A DNA stretch of 64,000 bases from CAZZCU01 sp964652825 (lineage in GTDB: Bacteria > Bdellovibrionota_B > Oligoflexia > Oligoflexales > CAZZCU01), in NCBI GenBank assembly GCA_964652825.1, contig CAZZCU010000008.1, positions 1-64,000 of the forward strand, written 5' to 3'. The first letter of the stretch is position 1. Every line of letters begins with the position of its first letter. Positions 41,248-49,138 of the stretch are shown here, one piece after another. The translations under genes were made by a program, and so were the position numbers. The notes under the pieces are model-generated. The model made no database searches, had not been told where the DNA came from, and saw nothing but the letters and a program-made list of their open reading frames with translations.

Positions 41248-41781
41248 ATGTTAAAGAAACTGGTTGCGGTGGCATTGATGTCCGTAGTCTATGTGCCGCA
41301 AGGATTTGCAGATCAAACTTTGACGAACACCGCTTTTCGGACAATTCAGCAGACCAACAATGATTTGCAACGTTGCGGCTTGCAGTTCGCAGCGCCGAAT
41401 TCCCGTGGTTTGCCGTATCCACCGCGCGATGCCCGCTATGCTATCGTGAATCGCTTCGGTCGTTTGTTGGCGTATTACCGCGAAAATACTTTTGGTTATA
41501 CAAGTCAGTATTACTACAGCAATCCCAACGGCACCTTTCCGCACTTCGTAGAGTTGCGCGACGATCAATTGCGTTACTCAATTCCTGGTAGCATGGTGGC
41601 ATCGGCGGATCGCGTATTTGTACCGGGCGGTGTTGGCTACAATTTGTATTGCCGCGATACTGGCTACGCGCGCAATTGGCCGACGTTCACACGTTGCGTT
41701 GATCGCAATTTCGTTCATGTGATTACCTCGCAGCTATGTCGCTGGTCGAATAGCTTAGGCGCTGAAGGTTTTGGTTATTAA
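41248..41781 (+). CDS. Small exported protein of unknown function
   Basis: This is a 177-residue protein with a signal peptide MLKKLVAVALMSVVYVPQGFA (cleavage likely after GFA). The mature part is Tyr/Asn/Arg-rich (AYYRENTFGYTSQYYYS, ELRDDQLRYSIPGSM) and contains five or so cysteines, probably forming disulfides. ATG at 41248 was chosen because AAAGGAG lies at the correct distance, whereas ATG 41242 abuts it. No family recognised. It is monocistronic, ending at a strong hairpin terminator. Confidence 0.72.
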   Translation: MLKKLVAVALMSVVYVPQGFADQTLTNTAFRTIQQTNNDLQRCGLQFAAPNSRGLPYPPRDARYAIVNRFGRLLAYYRENTFGYTSQYYYSNPNGTFPHFVELRDDQLRYSIPGSMVASADRVFVPGGVGYNLYCRDTGYARNWPTFTRCVDRNFVHVITSQLCRWSNSLGAEGFGY

Positions 41782-41807
41782 TTTTTTGTTCTGATTTTGG
41801 CATGTGG

Positions 41808-41842
41808 CAACCCCCGTCGTATTTGCGGCGGGGGTTGTTTTT
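41808..41842 (+). terminator. Strong intrinsic terminator
   Basis: A 12-bp stem CAACCCCCGTCG/CGGCGGGGGTTG (41808-41819 with 41826-41837, one G-U pair) with a 6-base loop is followed by TTTTTA. It ends the small exported-protein transcript just before the convergent antitoxin gene. Confidence 0.92.
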
Positions 41843-42128
41843 ATTTAGAGCGCCGTAGGCCGGCTCGATTCTTGTAGGGAATTTTTTCCTCAAACTGCGC
41901 TTCCCAGACGTCCATGACATCTGCAATTTCTTCAAGTGCGTCAGCGGCTTTAAGTTTTTTGCTGCTCAACTCTTTCATAATTTCACTGATGCTTTGACAG
42001 ACTTCCACGGATTGTTCAAAAAATTTTGATTTGTTGTCGGTATCATCCGCCAGACGAAGTATGTCCTGGCGTAAAGAAATACTGATGCCTTTACGTTTTT
42101 TTTCTTCTTTCAGAGGTGGTCGCGACAT
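41841..42128 (-). CDS. Putative antitoxin of a toxin-first TA pair
   Basis: This 95-residue protein starts MSRPPLKEEKKRKGISIS. The segment RKGISISLRQDILRLADD could be the strand-helix-helix of a ribbon-helix-helix DNA-binding domain, followed by an acidic helical tail with DVWEAQFEEKIPY that could wrap a toxin. It lies 19 bases downstream of a RelE/ParE-type toxin gene, so the order is toxin first, which is unlike most relBE/parDE operons and similar to higBA. ATG 42128 was chosen because AAAGGAG lies 8 bases upstream. No helix-turn-helix of Xre type is present. The stop overlaps the terminator of the neighbouring gene. Confidence 0.65.
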   Translation of the reverse strand: MSRPPLKEEKKRKGISISLRQDILRLADDTDNKSKFFEQSVEVCQSISEIMKELSSKKLKAADALEEIADVMDVWEAQFEEKIPYKNRAGLRRSK

Positions 42129-42147
42129 AAGCATCGCTCCTTTGTTT

Positions 42148-42405
42148 TCAATCATATACATCTTTGCGGTCTCCGATTTTGATGATCGATACGATTTTCA
42201 CATCATCATCAATTTCATAGACAATCCGATAATTGCCCTGGCGTATGCGAAAATGATCGGACATTCCCCTTAACTTAATGGAACCATGTGGACGAGGGTC
42301 CTCAGAAAGTAATCGAATTCGTTCCTCGATCGCAGCCTGAAAATGCCAAGGGAGATTTTGGAGTTGTCGCTCAGCCTTCCTCGTTATGAATATCCTATAG
42401 AGCAT
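42148..42405 (-). CDS. RelE/ParE-superfamily toxin
   Basis: This 85-residue protein is a probable translation-targeting mRNA interferase or gyrase-directed toxin of the RelE/ParE fold. It starts MLYRIFITRKAERQLQNLPW, the usual strand plus first helix with basic residues, and has the core strand-turn GNYRIVYEIDDDVKIVSIIKIGDRKDVY at the C-terminus (motif G-x-Y-R-I-x-Y, then I-x-x-I-x-x-R-x-x-x-Y). This resembles the YafQ/RelE branch (HxRxR-like residues) more than ParE. The ribosome site AGGGGGAAG lies 10 bases before the ATG. A perfect palindrome precedes it. Confidence 0.85.
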   Translation of the reverse strand: MLYRIFITRKAERQLQNLPWHFQAAIEERIRLLSEDPRPHGSIKLRGMSDHFRIRQGNYRIVYEIDDDVKIVSIIKIGDRKDVYD

Positions 42406-42421
42406 CTTTTATTGGCTTCCC

Positions 42422-42437
42422 CCTACCGATCGGTAGG
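42422..42437. promoter_or_regulatory. Perfect 16-bp palindrome upstream of the toxin gene
   Basis: CCTACCGATCGGTAGG is a perfect 8+8 palindrome 17 bases before the toxin start and touching its ribosome site. It is the natural operator for TA autoregulation; an RNA hairpin hiding the ribosome site is another reading. A -10-like TATGCT lies 17 bases upstream of it on the minus strand. Confidence 0.65.
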
Positions 42438-42510
42438 ATTGAAAATAAACATAGCATAAAAATAATATAAAAATACTTGAAAATGAATTTTACAATATTG
42501 TTAGTTAGTT

Positions 42511-42600
42511 ATGTCGGGAGACAAACCTGAGCCACATGACGTATTAGAATTTAGACGGAAAGAAATGAGTCAGCCAATGACTTGTGGTTATTCTCACTAA
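42511..42600 (+). CDS. Possible 29-residue ORF with VLEFRRKE motif
   Basis: A short open frame (MSGDKPEPHDVLEFRRKEM...) lies between the TA operon and the crotonase gene. There is no ribosome site, so translation is doubtful. It is listed because its DVLEFRRKE resembles the NVVSLSAF and DIVDLASF motifs in the small proteins near 24 kb. Confidence 0.2.
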   Translation: MSGDKPEPHDVLEFRRKEMSQPMTCGYSH

Positions 42601-42604
42601 CCGA

Positions 42605-43420
42605 TTACGAACGTGAGGATAAAAATTTCTGCAGGAATGCTTTGTGGGCGTGTTTGCCCCAGAGGTTTTTGAATTTCAGTTGTTCGGCGCGGTCGATAGG
42701 ATTGGTATTGCCGTCAGCTTGTCTTAGCATTTGTTTTTGTGCGGCCAGGGCATTGCCATCAAGGGTACAGAATAGTTTTGTCAATGTGGTTAAGCGGCGC
42801 TCCAGTGTTGTGTCATCGTCAACCAATTCATGAATGAGTCCGAGTTCGTAGCAACGTCTGGCATCCAAGCTGGCGGTGGTTAGTAACAGGTATTGCGCCT
42901 GCGCTTTACCGAGCAGGTTGACGAGTCGACGCGTGCCACCAAAGCCGGTCGCCAGACCGACTTGCAGTTGCTTAAGGTCAAACCGCGCCGCTGTAGTGCC
43001 GATCCGAATGTCAGCGGCAAGGGCGAGTTCAGCGCCGCCGCCGATCGCAGCACCATCAATCGCCGCGATAACCGGCAACGGCAATTGCTCCAAACGTTGA
43101 CACACGTTGAGCATGGTCTTTGTATAGTTCAGACCTTGGTTCGTTGATAGAGATACCAGTTCTTTAAGATCACCACCGGCGATCCAGATTTTATCTTTCG
43201 TCGACATCTGGGTATTTGCGCGCAGTATCAAGACGCGCGACCTTGCCGCGGCGCGCTTTTTCGCACGCAAGTTGGTCTCAAGCTTGCCAAGCAGTTGGTC
43301 GAGTTGTGTGGCGATGGTTGGGCCGATGGCATTGGCGCGATCCGGTCGATTGATCGTCCAAATCAGGCATTCATCCTGTCGCTCCTGGCGGACAAAAAGC
43401 GGTGGAATGGGTGAACTCAT
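42605..43420 (-). CDS. Crotonase-family (enoyl-CoA hydratase-like) protein
   Basis: This is a 271-residue protein of the crotonase fold, which acts on acyl-CoA. The first oxyanion segment is WIAGGDLKEL and the second is AIDGAAIGGGAELALAADIR, which also holds the first catalytic Glu position. The second catalytic glutamate of hydratases (normally PEI/PE in the block before G-x-x-P-G-x-G-G) is replaced: the region reads RFDLKQLQVGLATGFGGTRRL, so Gln sits where Glu is usual. That makes hydration unlikely or weak and hints at another reaction, such as isomerisation, hydrolysis or a degenerate role. ATG 43420 was chosen over an in-frame TTG at 43426. It is convergent with no gene and upstream of nothing obvious. 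Confidence 0.85.
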   Translation of the reverse strand: MSSPIPPLFVRQERQDECLIWTINRPDRANAIGPTIATQLDQLLGKLETNLRAKKRAAARSRVLILRANTQMSTKDKIWIAGGDLKELVSLSTNQGLNYTKTMLNVCQRLEQLPLPVIAAIDGAAIGGGAELALAADIRIGTTAARFDLKQLQVGLATGFGGTRRLVNLLGKAQAQYLLLTTASLDARRCYELGLIHELVDDDTTLERRLTTLTKLFCTLDGNALAAQKQMLRQADGNTNPIDRAEQLKFKNLWGKHAHKAFLQKFLSSRS

Positions 43421-43577
43421 GCGCAAATGCCTATTGGTGATTTGATAAAAACCAAAGTTTTCTGTCTGCTTAATAAGTGCCTAAGTCAGATGACCCTGCT
43501 ATTTTTGTGGCCGATGAGTTAAAATATAGCAAGGTAATTTTCTAAGCATTTAGCTGGGATAGGTGTAGTTAAGTAAA

Positions 43578-44210
43578 TTGACTGAATATCATCAAGATAA
43601 AGATGGCGGTGGCGCGGACCGCGCCCCTAGTCATAACGATAGCAAAGGCAATATCGTTCTGATTGGCGTGACCGGTAGTGGTAAGTCGAGTTCGGGGTGG
43701 TTGCTGGCCCGGTTGCTTGGCTATGGTTTCATTGATGTTGATCAATGGATCGAAACAAAAAGCGGCAAATCGGTAGCGACGATTTTCGCCGATCAGGGTG
43801 AACAGCAATTTCGCGAAATTGAACAGGAAGTCATTCAGAATCTTGGTGAAGTTCGTCATCATGTGATCGCTGTCGGTGGCGGTGCCGTCGAAAACGAGGA
43901 TAACTGGCGAACGCTGTCGGCGCTTGGGACTACGATCTGGCTGCATAGTCCAGCGCAAGAAGTAGCGCGTCGTTTGTTAATGAAGCCGGATGAAATACGG
44001 CGGCGGCCTTTATTGCAGGACCTGGTAAACGTCGTTGATCGGTCTGATCGTTACAAAGGCTTAACGGAACGGATCAATGCTCTAATCGGCCAACGGAAGG
44101 CCAGATATGGACAAGCGCGGTTGATGTTGCAGAATTCGCATTCAACTCCCGAAACCACCGCGCATTTATTGAAAGAGTTATTGGTTACCGAGGGCATCGT
44201 TAAGCATTGA
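43578..44210 (+). CDS. aroK: Shikimate kinase
   Basis: This kinase phosphorylates shikimate in chorismate biosynthesis. The P-loop GVTGSGKSSSGWLLARLLG and the shikimate-binding FIDVDQWIETKSGKSVATIF are present, followed by GEQQFREIE and VGGGAVENEDNWR. The lid region is RRRPLL. An N-terminal tail of about 25 residues rich in Asp and Gly (KDGGGADRAPSHND) precedes the core. The start is a TTG at 43578 with only a weak AGGTG far upstream; a later start would remove the P-loop, so a start in this vicinity is required. It stands upstream of the gsp operon by about 97 bases. Confidence 0.9.
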   Translation: MTEYHQDKDGGGADRAPSHNDSKGNIVLIGVTGSGKSSSGWLLARLLGYGFIDVDQWIETKSGKSVATIFADQGEQQFREIEQEVIQNLGEVRHHVIAVGGGAVENEDNWRTLSALGTTIWLHSPAQEVARRLLMKPDEIRRRPLLQDLVNVVDRSDRYKGLTERINALIGQRKARYGQARLMLQNSHSTPETTAHLLKELLVTEGIVKH

Positions 44211-44307
44211 GCTTGAAGCGACTTATGCCCCGTCGCCGCTATGGCCTTAATGAATTCGTAGATAAATACAGATAGGTAAACATGCTTGGGAAGTGGGTTG
44301 CTGTCTT

Positions 44308-45312
44308 ATGCGCCGCGAGTTTGGTTTGACCGACTTTGAAGACATCATCAAAAAACTGAAGCCATTGCCGTGGCGGTTTTTTGCTATTGCGGTTGCCATC
44401 AGTTTTGTCATCGCGAGTTTGACATCATCGTTGCTGGGTTGGTTGATTAGTACCAAATCCGACGCGCTCAAATTCAAATCGGTCGCGACTGCGGGTCGGA
44501 CGTCGCCGCAAAACGAAGTCGCAGTCGTGCGTCCTTATCTACCGGATGCGGAAATCGATAAGATTCTCAAACGCAACATCTTTAATTCCGAGGGTGCGGT
44601 CGGCGAAGACACTGATAACAATGTCGCCACTGAGGATTATCCTAAATCAGATATGCCGATCAAATTGATCGGGATCATCTATGGTGGCGATCCTTATAGT
44701 GGCATGGTGACCTACGAGAACACGGCCAAACAGAATAAAGTCGACAGTGTTTCCGTCGGCCAGAAAATCGAGCCCGGCGCGTTGCTGCTGGAGATTCAGC
44801 GTCGTCGCATCATCATCGAGAGAAATGGCCAGAAGGAATATGTTGAGCTTATCGACCCAGTGATTCGCCGTTCCAGTAGGACGGCGTCGCGTTCGGCAAC
44901 GACGACGCCGACCACCACTAACGGCATTACGCCGGTGGCTACCAAGCCACCGCCTCCGGCCTATAAGGAGCCTGGTTTTGATCGCGAGGGCGACAAGATT
45001 AAGATGTCGGGTGATTATAAAGACCGCTTATTGACTCAGGATTTCCAGAAAGTTTTGCAGGATGCCAAGGCCGAGCCGCATATGGTGGACGGGTCGTTGC
45101 GAGGATTCCGCCTGACCAAGATTCGCGAAGCCTCGATTTACGATAAAGCTGGTTTACAAAATGATGACATTATCGAGGAAATCAACGGGGTTCCATTGAA
45201 CGATACGGCTGGCGCCATCCGGCTTTTGCAACAGTTGCGCAACGAAAAAGAGATTGAAATCCGCGTGCGGCGCGGCGGTAGCCCGGTCAGCGTGACATTG
45301 AGCGTGATGTAA
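44308..45312 (+). CDS. gspC: Type II secretion protein GspC (first copy)
   Basis: GspC is an inner-membrane protein that links the inner-membrane platform to the GspD secretin. This 334-residue copy has one membrane helix (about 24-46), a homology-region domain (ILKRNIFNSEGAV and MPIKLIGIIYGGDPYSGMV, about 70-185), a Thr/Pro-rich linker and a C-terminal PDZ domain (GFRLTKIREASIYDKAGLQN through the end). ATG 44308 was chosen; the earlier GTG 44293 has no usable ribosome site. It is followed by a second GspC-like gene of the same length. Both carry HR and PDZ domains. Position as first gene of the operon is standard. Confidence 0.9.
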   Translation: MRREFGLTDFEDIIKKLKPLPWRFFAIAVAISFVIASLTSSLLGWLISTKSDALKFKSVATAGRTSPQNEVAVVRPYLPDAEIDKILKRNIFNSEGAVGEDTDNNVATEDYPKSDMPIKLIGIIYGGDPYSGMVTYENTAKQNKVDSVSVGQKIEPGALLLEIQRRRIIIERNGQKEYVELIDPVIRRSSRTASRSATTTPTTTNGITPVATKPPPPAYKEPGFDREGDKIKMSGDYKDRLLTQDFQKVLQDAKAEPHMVDGSLRGFRLTKIREASIYDKAGLQNDDIIEEINGVPLNDTAGAIRLLQQLRNEKEIEIRVRRGGSPVSVTLSVM

Positions 45313-45341
45313 GTCAGATGAATCAAGGAATACATGGTTAG

Positions 45342-46361
45342 ATGAGAACAAATATCAACATCGAAAAACTTTCCGACCTATTCTCGAGTTATAATTTAAA
45401 GAAGGAGAATTGGGTCGTGCTGCTTGGCTTTACCAAGCGGTTTAGTTTGGTGTTGCTGTTTGCTTATATCGCTGCGTCGATTGCCTCGGCAGCGATTATG
45501 TCGCTGCTTATTGGCTCGGCGGTTAAAGGTTTCTCGGCGAAGCCGCGCATTCAAAGCAACATAACGACTTTGAATTTGGTCAACAGTACGAATTATCGCG
45601 ATTTGTCGCGGAGTATTGTTGAGCGAAATCTTTTTAATTCCGATGGTGAGGTTCCGAACGAACCGGATCCGGTGAAGTCGGAAGGCACGGCGGGCGTCTT
45701 CGATCCAAACGCGGGTTGTCAGAAGACGTCGCTTAAAATCGCCTTACTAGGCACGATCTATCTTGGTGCTACAGGTGATTCGTTGGCGACGGTTAAAGAT
45801 GAGACTTATTCGGAAGCAGACATATATAAGGCGGGCGATGTGATTTTTGGCAGCCAGGCAAAAGTACATGCGATCGAGCAATCTCGCCTGATTATTAACA
45901 ACAACGGCGTGAAAGAGTGTTTGGAACTGGTTCCCGCCGCGGTGCTGACGGCGCAAGCAGGTGGCGACGGCACAATAGCGGATGATAGCACGCGTGGTGG
46001 TGATGATCGTAGTGAGGGCGCGGGTGGCGGTGGCTGTACATCGGCGACGGTGGAAGCGGTTTATGTTGAGAAAGAACTTGGCCCTGGCTTCGCGAATATT
46101 TTGACCAAAGGACGATTGGTTCCCGATAGTGCTCCGGACGGTACAACGAAAGGCTTTAAATTGATCGGTATGGACTCTAACAGTTTGTTCGCGAAGATTT
46201 GTTTGCGCAATAATGATGTCATCACTGCCGTTAATGACACGAGTATGACGCAGCCGGAGCAGGGTTTTGCGCTGTATCAAGCATTTCAGGATGATCGTGA
46301 AGTACGCATTAATATTTTACGTGGTGAGACGCCAAGAACAATTACGGTTCGCATTCGGTAA
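45342..46361 (+). CDS. gspC: Type II secretion protein GspC-like (second copy)
   Basis: This 339-residue protein has the same layout as the preceding gene: a membrane helix (about 36-58), an HR-type segment (IVERNLFNSDGEVPNEPD and KIALLGTIYLGATGDSLATV), a Gly/Asp-rich linker with cysteines and a C-terminal PDZ domain (KGFKLIGMDSNSLFAKICLRN to the end). The paired signatures N-I-F-N-S-E-G and N-L-F-N-S-D-G in the two genes show common ancestry. Differences are four extra cysteines, and a diverged sequence overall. Duplicated GspC is uncommon. It may form a heteromer with the first GspC or contact a different secretin region. Confidence 0.82.
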   Translation: MRTNINIEKLSDLFSSYNLKKENWVVLLGFTKRFSLVLLFAYIAASIASAAIMSLLIGSAVKGFSAKPRIQSNITTLNLVNSTNYRDLSRSIVERNLFNSDGEVPNEPDPVKSEGTAGVFDPNAGCQKTSLKIALLGTIYLGATGDSLATVKDETYSEADIYKAGDVIFGSQAKVHAIEQSRLIINNNGVKECLELVPAAVLTAQAGGDGTIADDSTRGGDDRSEGAGGGGCTSATVEAVYVEKELGPGFANILTKGRLVPDSAPDGTTKGFKLIGMDSNSLFAKICLRNNDVITAVNDTSMTQPEQGFALYQAFQDDREVRINILRGETPRTITVRIR

Positions 46362-46384
46362 CGGATGGCGTGAGGAGCTAGAGA

Positions 46385-49120
46385 ATGTTTAAGACATTTC
46401 GTTCGACAACAATCATGTGGCTGCTGGTCTTCGGCTCGACCATGCTCATGACGCAGGTCCGAGCGCAGCAACCACCTGTCGCTCAACCCGATACCGTACC
46501 GCCGTCGCCTGCAGTTGAGCCGCCGGCAGAACAGCCGCCGGTAAATGAAGCGACTGCCAACGAAGTGCCCGAGGGGCTGCCGCCTCCGACGGGAACGGCG
46601 ACAAATCCTCCGTCGTCACCGACTCCTGATGGTGCGCCATCGATAACACCGCCGCCGGCATTACCACCGGAGAATGATATGCCGCCGCCGGAGAGCATAG
46701 CGATGCCAAACGACGAACAGGCGCCCGCGGAAGTGATCGCGCCACCACCTGCCAGAGCGCCGCGTCGAGCTGCCGAAAATCCCGAGGGTAAAGTCGGCGC
46801 CGATAGCGTGCCGCCGGGGCAAGAGTTGGTGAACATCGATTTTCCCGAACCGACGGAAATTAAAGATATCGTCAAAGCCGTGTCGATGTGGACCGGTAAG
46901 AACGTTATTTTGGGCCGCGATGTCGCCGGTAAAGTGACGATGTTGTCGCCGCGCAAAGTGACGAAAGAAGAAGCTTATCAGATGTTCTTGTCGGCACTGA
47001 ATATGTTGAACATGACCACGGTGGAAACCGGCAAAGTCATCAAGATCATGCCGGTGCGCAATGCGGTGAAAGGTAACCTGAAGACTTATATGGGATCGAG
47101 CTACACGCCGCTTACGGACGAGTTGATTACGCAAATCGTGCCGTTGAAGTATATCGATGCCAAAGAGTTGCAAAATACTCTTGGTCGCGTTGTGACGCCA
47201 AACGCCATGATCGCGTATTCGCCGACCAACACACTGATTATCAGCGACAGTGGTTATAAGATCCGTCGCGTGCTGGATATTATCGATCTGCTTGATGTTC
47301 AGGGACAGCAGCCGCAAATTGCCATCGTGCCGATTCGTTATGCGGACGCAAAAAGTATTTCCGAGAAAGTTTCGGAGATTTTTAAGTTAAGTGCTGGTTC
47401 CAAAGCGCCATCAAGTCGTGGTGGTATCTCCAATCACAAGTTGATGGTGGATGAGCGCACCAATTCAGTAATTATTTTTGGGCCGCCGCGCACTATTCAG
47501 GATGTGCGAGCATTGGTGAAGCGCTTCGATGTGCGGATTGATGATCCTAGTCGGCAGGCGTCGATCCATGTTCGGCCGTTGGACTACGCTGATGCCAAGA
47601 AGCTGGCGGCGACTTTGTCATCATTATCGCAGGGTGCGCAGAATAACCGTGGCGGTGCGGGTGCGAACTTGCGACGCCCGCCAACGCCGCGTCTCAATGT
47701 TCCCGGCTCACCCGCGAACACCGTTGATACCAGTCCACCGGCGGTGGCAAGTCTGGGTGATGACGTTAAAATTACCGCTGATGAGTCGCTTAATGCTTTA
47801 TTAATTACCGGTAGTCGCGCTGCTTATGACAGCATCAATTCGCTGGTGCGTAAACTGGATGTTCGCCGCAGTCAGGTATTTGTCGAGGCGGAAATTCTCG
47901 ATATTAATATCGACGGCGGCTTTAATTTTGGCTCCTCGATTTTCGCCGGCTACGGCAAAGAGACCGGCAACAAAACGGCGATCACCTGGGAAGCTGGGGG
48001 AATCGGGCCGTTGGTGGCATCGCAGGTGACGGAAAATCCCACGGCTGCGGCCAGCGCTATCGATGCGTTTAAAGAAGAAATGAATATCGGTATTTTGTCC
48101 GGCACACCGGTGACAGTTCCTGGTATTGGTACCGTCAATCCTGGTGCGTTGATCAAGATGATCAAAAGCGACGCGGCTACCAAAGCTCTGGCATCGCCAC
48201 ACATCCTGACCGCTAATAATGAAACAGCGAAGATTGTGGTTGGTGATAAGATCTTTTACAAGACGCAGGATCCCGGTGGTCTTGGCGGCGTGCCGATCAC
48301 TAAAGTACAGCATGAAAATGTTGATCTCAGTCTGGAGATCAAGCCGAACGTCAGTTATTCCAATTATGTGACGTTGAAAATCGATTTGGATGCGAGCGAA
48401 GGTCGCTATGATTCGATTGCGCAAATTCCTGTCGTTAACACCCGCAAAACCAGTCAGTTGGTGACGGTGAAAAATGGTCAGACGGTTGTTATCTCCGGCT
48501 TGGTGAAAACCACGGAAAGTGAGCAGTTTAAGAAAATTCCCCTGCTCGGTGACTTGCCGATTCTTGGCTGGTTGTTTCGTAACTCGTCGTTTGCCAAAAA
48601 GCGCAATAATCTGATGATTTTCCTGACGCCGCATATTGTACATGGCGCCGATGACTTGGCCGCGATTTATCAGGCGAAGGTGCGTGATCGCGATGAGTTT
48701 TTGAAAAAAATCTTTGGCTCCAAAGGCGTTGAGGATGATTTCTATGCAAGTTTGCCGCGTCTGGAGGATGGCGAGTATCGTCCTGATGATACTGATCGTC
48801 TGGAGCAGGAAAATCGGACGCGCCTGATGCAGGATATGCGTCGCGACATGGGCTATGCCGATGGAGGCCAGGCGGCTTTGGCACCCGACAACCACGCTGA
48901 TGATCATGATCCTGATGACACGGTGACGGTGCCGCTTGGGTCGGCGGGTACCGGCTCGAGTGGTGGCAGTGATATGCCGTTAGGCGGCGCAGTGTCGAAT
49001 TCACCTCCTGGTAGTGGGGTGAATGTTCCTGATGATGGACCCGGCATCGGCGATGACGGTCCACCGCCGGTTGATGACATGCCACCACCAATTGATCCGC
49101 CGGCTGGTGATATCGATTAA
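46385..49120 (+). CDS. gspD: Type II secretion outer-membrane secretin GspD
   Basis: GspD forms the outer-membrane gate of the secretion system. A signal peptide (about 1-28, ending VRAQQ) precedes a Pro-rich linker of about 110 residues. The N0 domain starts about 148 with NIDFPEPTEIKDIVKAVSMW, followed by N1 (QIVPLKYIDAKELQNTL), N2 (VPIRYADAKSISEKVSEI) and N3 (VRPLDYADAKKLAATL). The secretin core carries VFVEAEILDINIDGG, then VVISGLVKTTESEQFKKIPL and LGDLPILGWLFR near the C-terminus. The last 130 residues are Asp/Pro-rich and probably disordered. GAGGAG lies 8 bases before the ATG. Length is larger than typical because of the two disordered ends. No pilotin gene was recognised. Confidence 0.97.
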   Translation: MFKTFRSTTIMWLLVFGSTMLMTQVRAQQPPVAQPDTVPPSPAVEPPAEQPPVNEATANEVPEGLPPPTGTATNPPSSPTPDGAPSITPPPALPPENDMPPPESIAMPNDEQAPAEVIAPPPARAPRRAAENPEGKVGADSVPPGQELVNIDFPEPTEIKDIVKAVSMWTGKNVILGRDVAGKVTMLSPRKVTKEEAYQMFLSALNMLNMTTVETGKVIKIMPVRNAVKGNLKTYMGSSYTPLTDELITQIVPLKYIDAKELQNTLGRVVTPNAMIAYSPTNTLIISDSGYKIRRVLDIIDLLDVQGQQPQIAIVPIRYADAKSISEKVSEIFKLSAGSKAPSSRGGISNHKLMVDERTNSVIIFGPPRTIQDVRALVKRFDVRIDDPSRQASIHVRPLDYADAKKLAATLSSLSQGAQNNRGGAGANLRRPPTPRLNVPGSPANTVDTSPPAVASLGDDVKITADESLNALLITGSRAAYDSINSLVRKLDVRRSQVFVEAEILDINIDGGFNFGSSIFAGYGKETGNKTAITWEAGGIGPLVASQVTENPTAAASAIDAFKEEMNIGILSGTPVTVPGIGTVNPGALIKMIKSDAATKALASPHILTANNETAKIVVGDKIFYKTQDPGGLGGVPITKVQHENVDLSLEIKPNVSYSNYVTLKIDLDASEGRYDSIAQIPVVNTRKTSQLVTVKNGQTVVISGLVKTTESEQFKKIPLLGDLPILGWLFRNSSFAKKRNNLMIFLTPHIVHGADDLAAIYQAKVRDRDEFLKKIFGSKGVEDDFYASLPRLEDGEYRPDDTDRLEQENRTRLMQDMRRDMGYADGGQAALAPDNHADDHDPDDTVTVPLGSAGTGSSGGSDMPLGGAVSNSPPGSGVNVPDDGPGIGDDGPPPVDDMPPPIDPPAGDID

Positions 49121-49138
49121 TATGACACGACGGAAATT

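Noticed and set aside
47801..48907. 368-residue minus-strand ORF
   Set aside because: It is the antisense shadow of the GspD secretin core.
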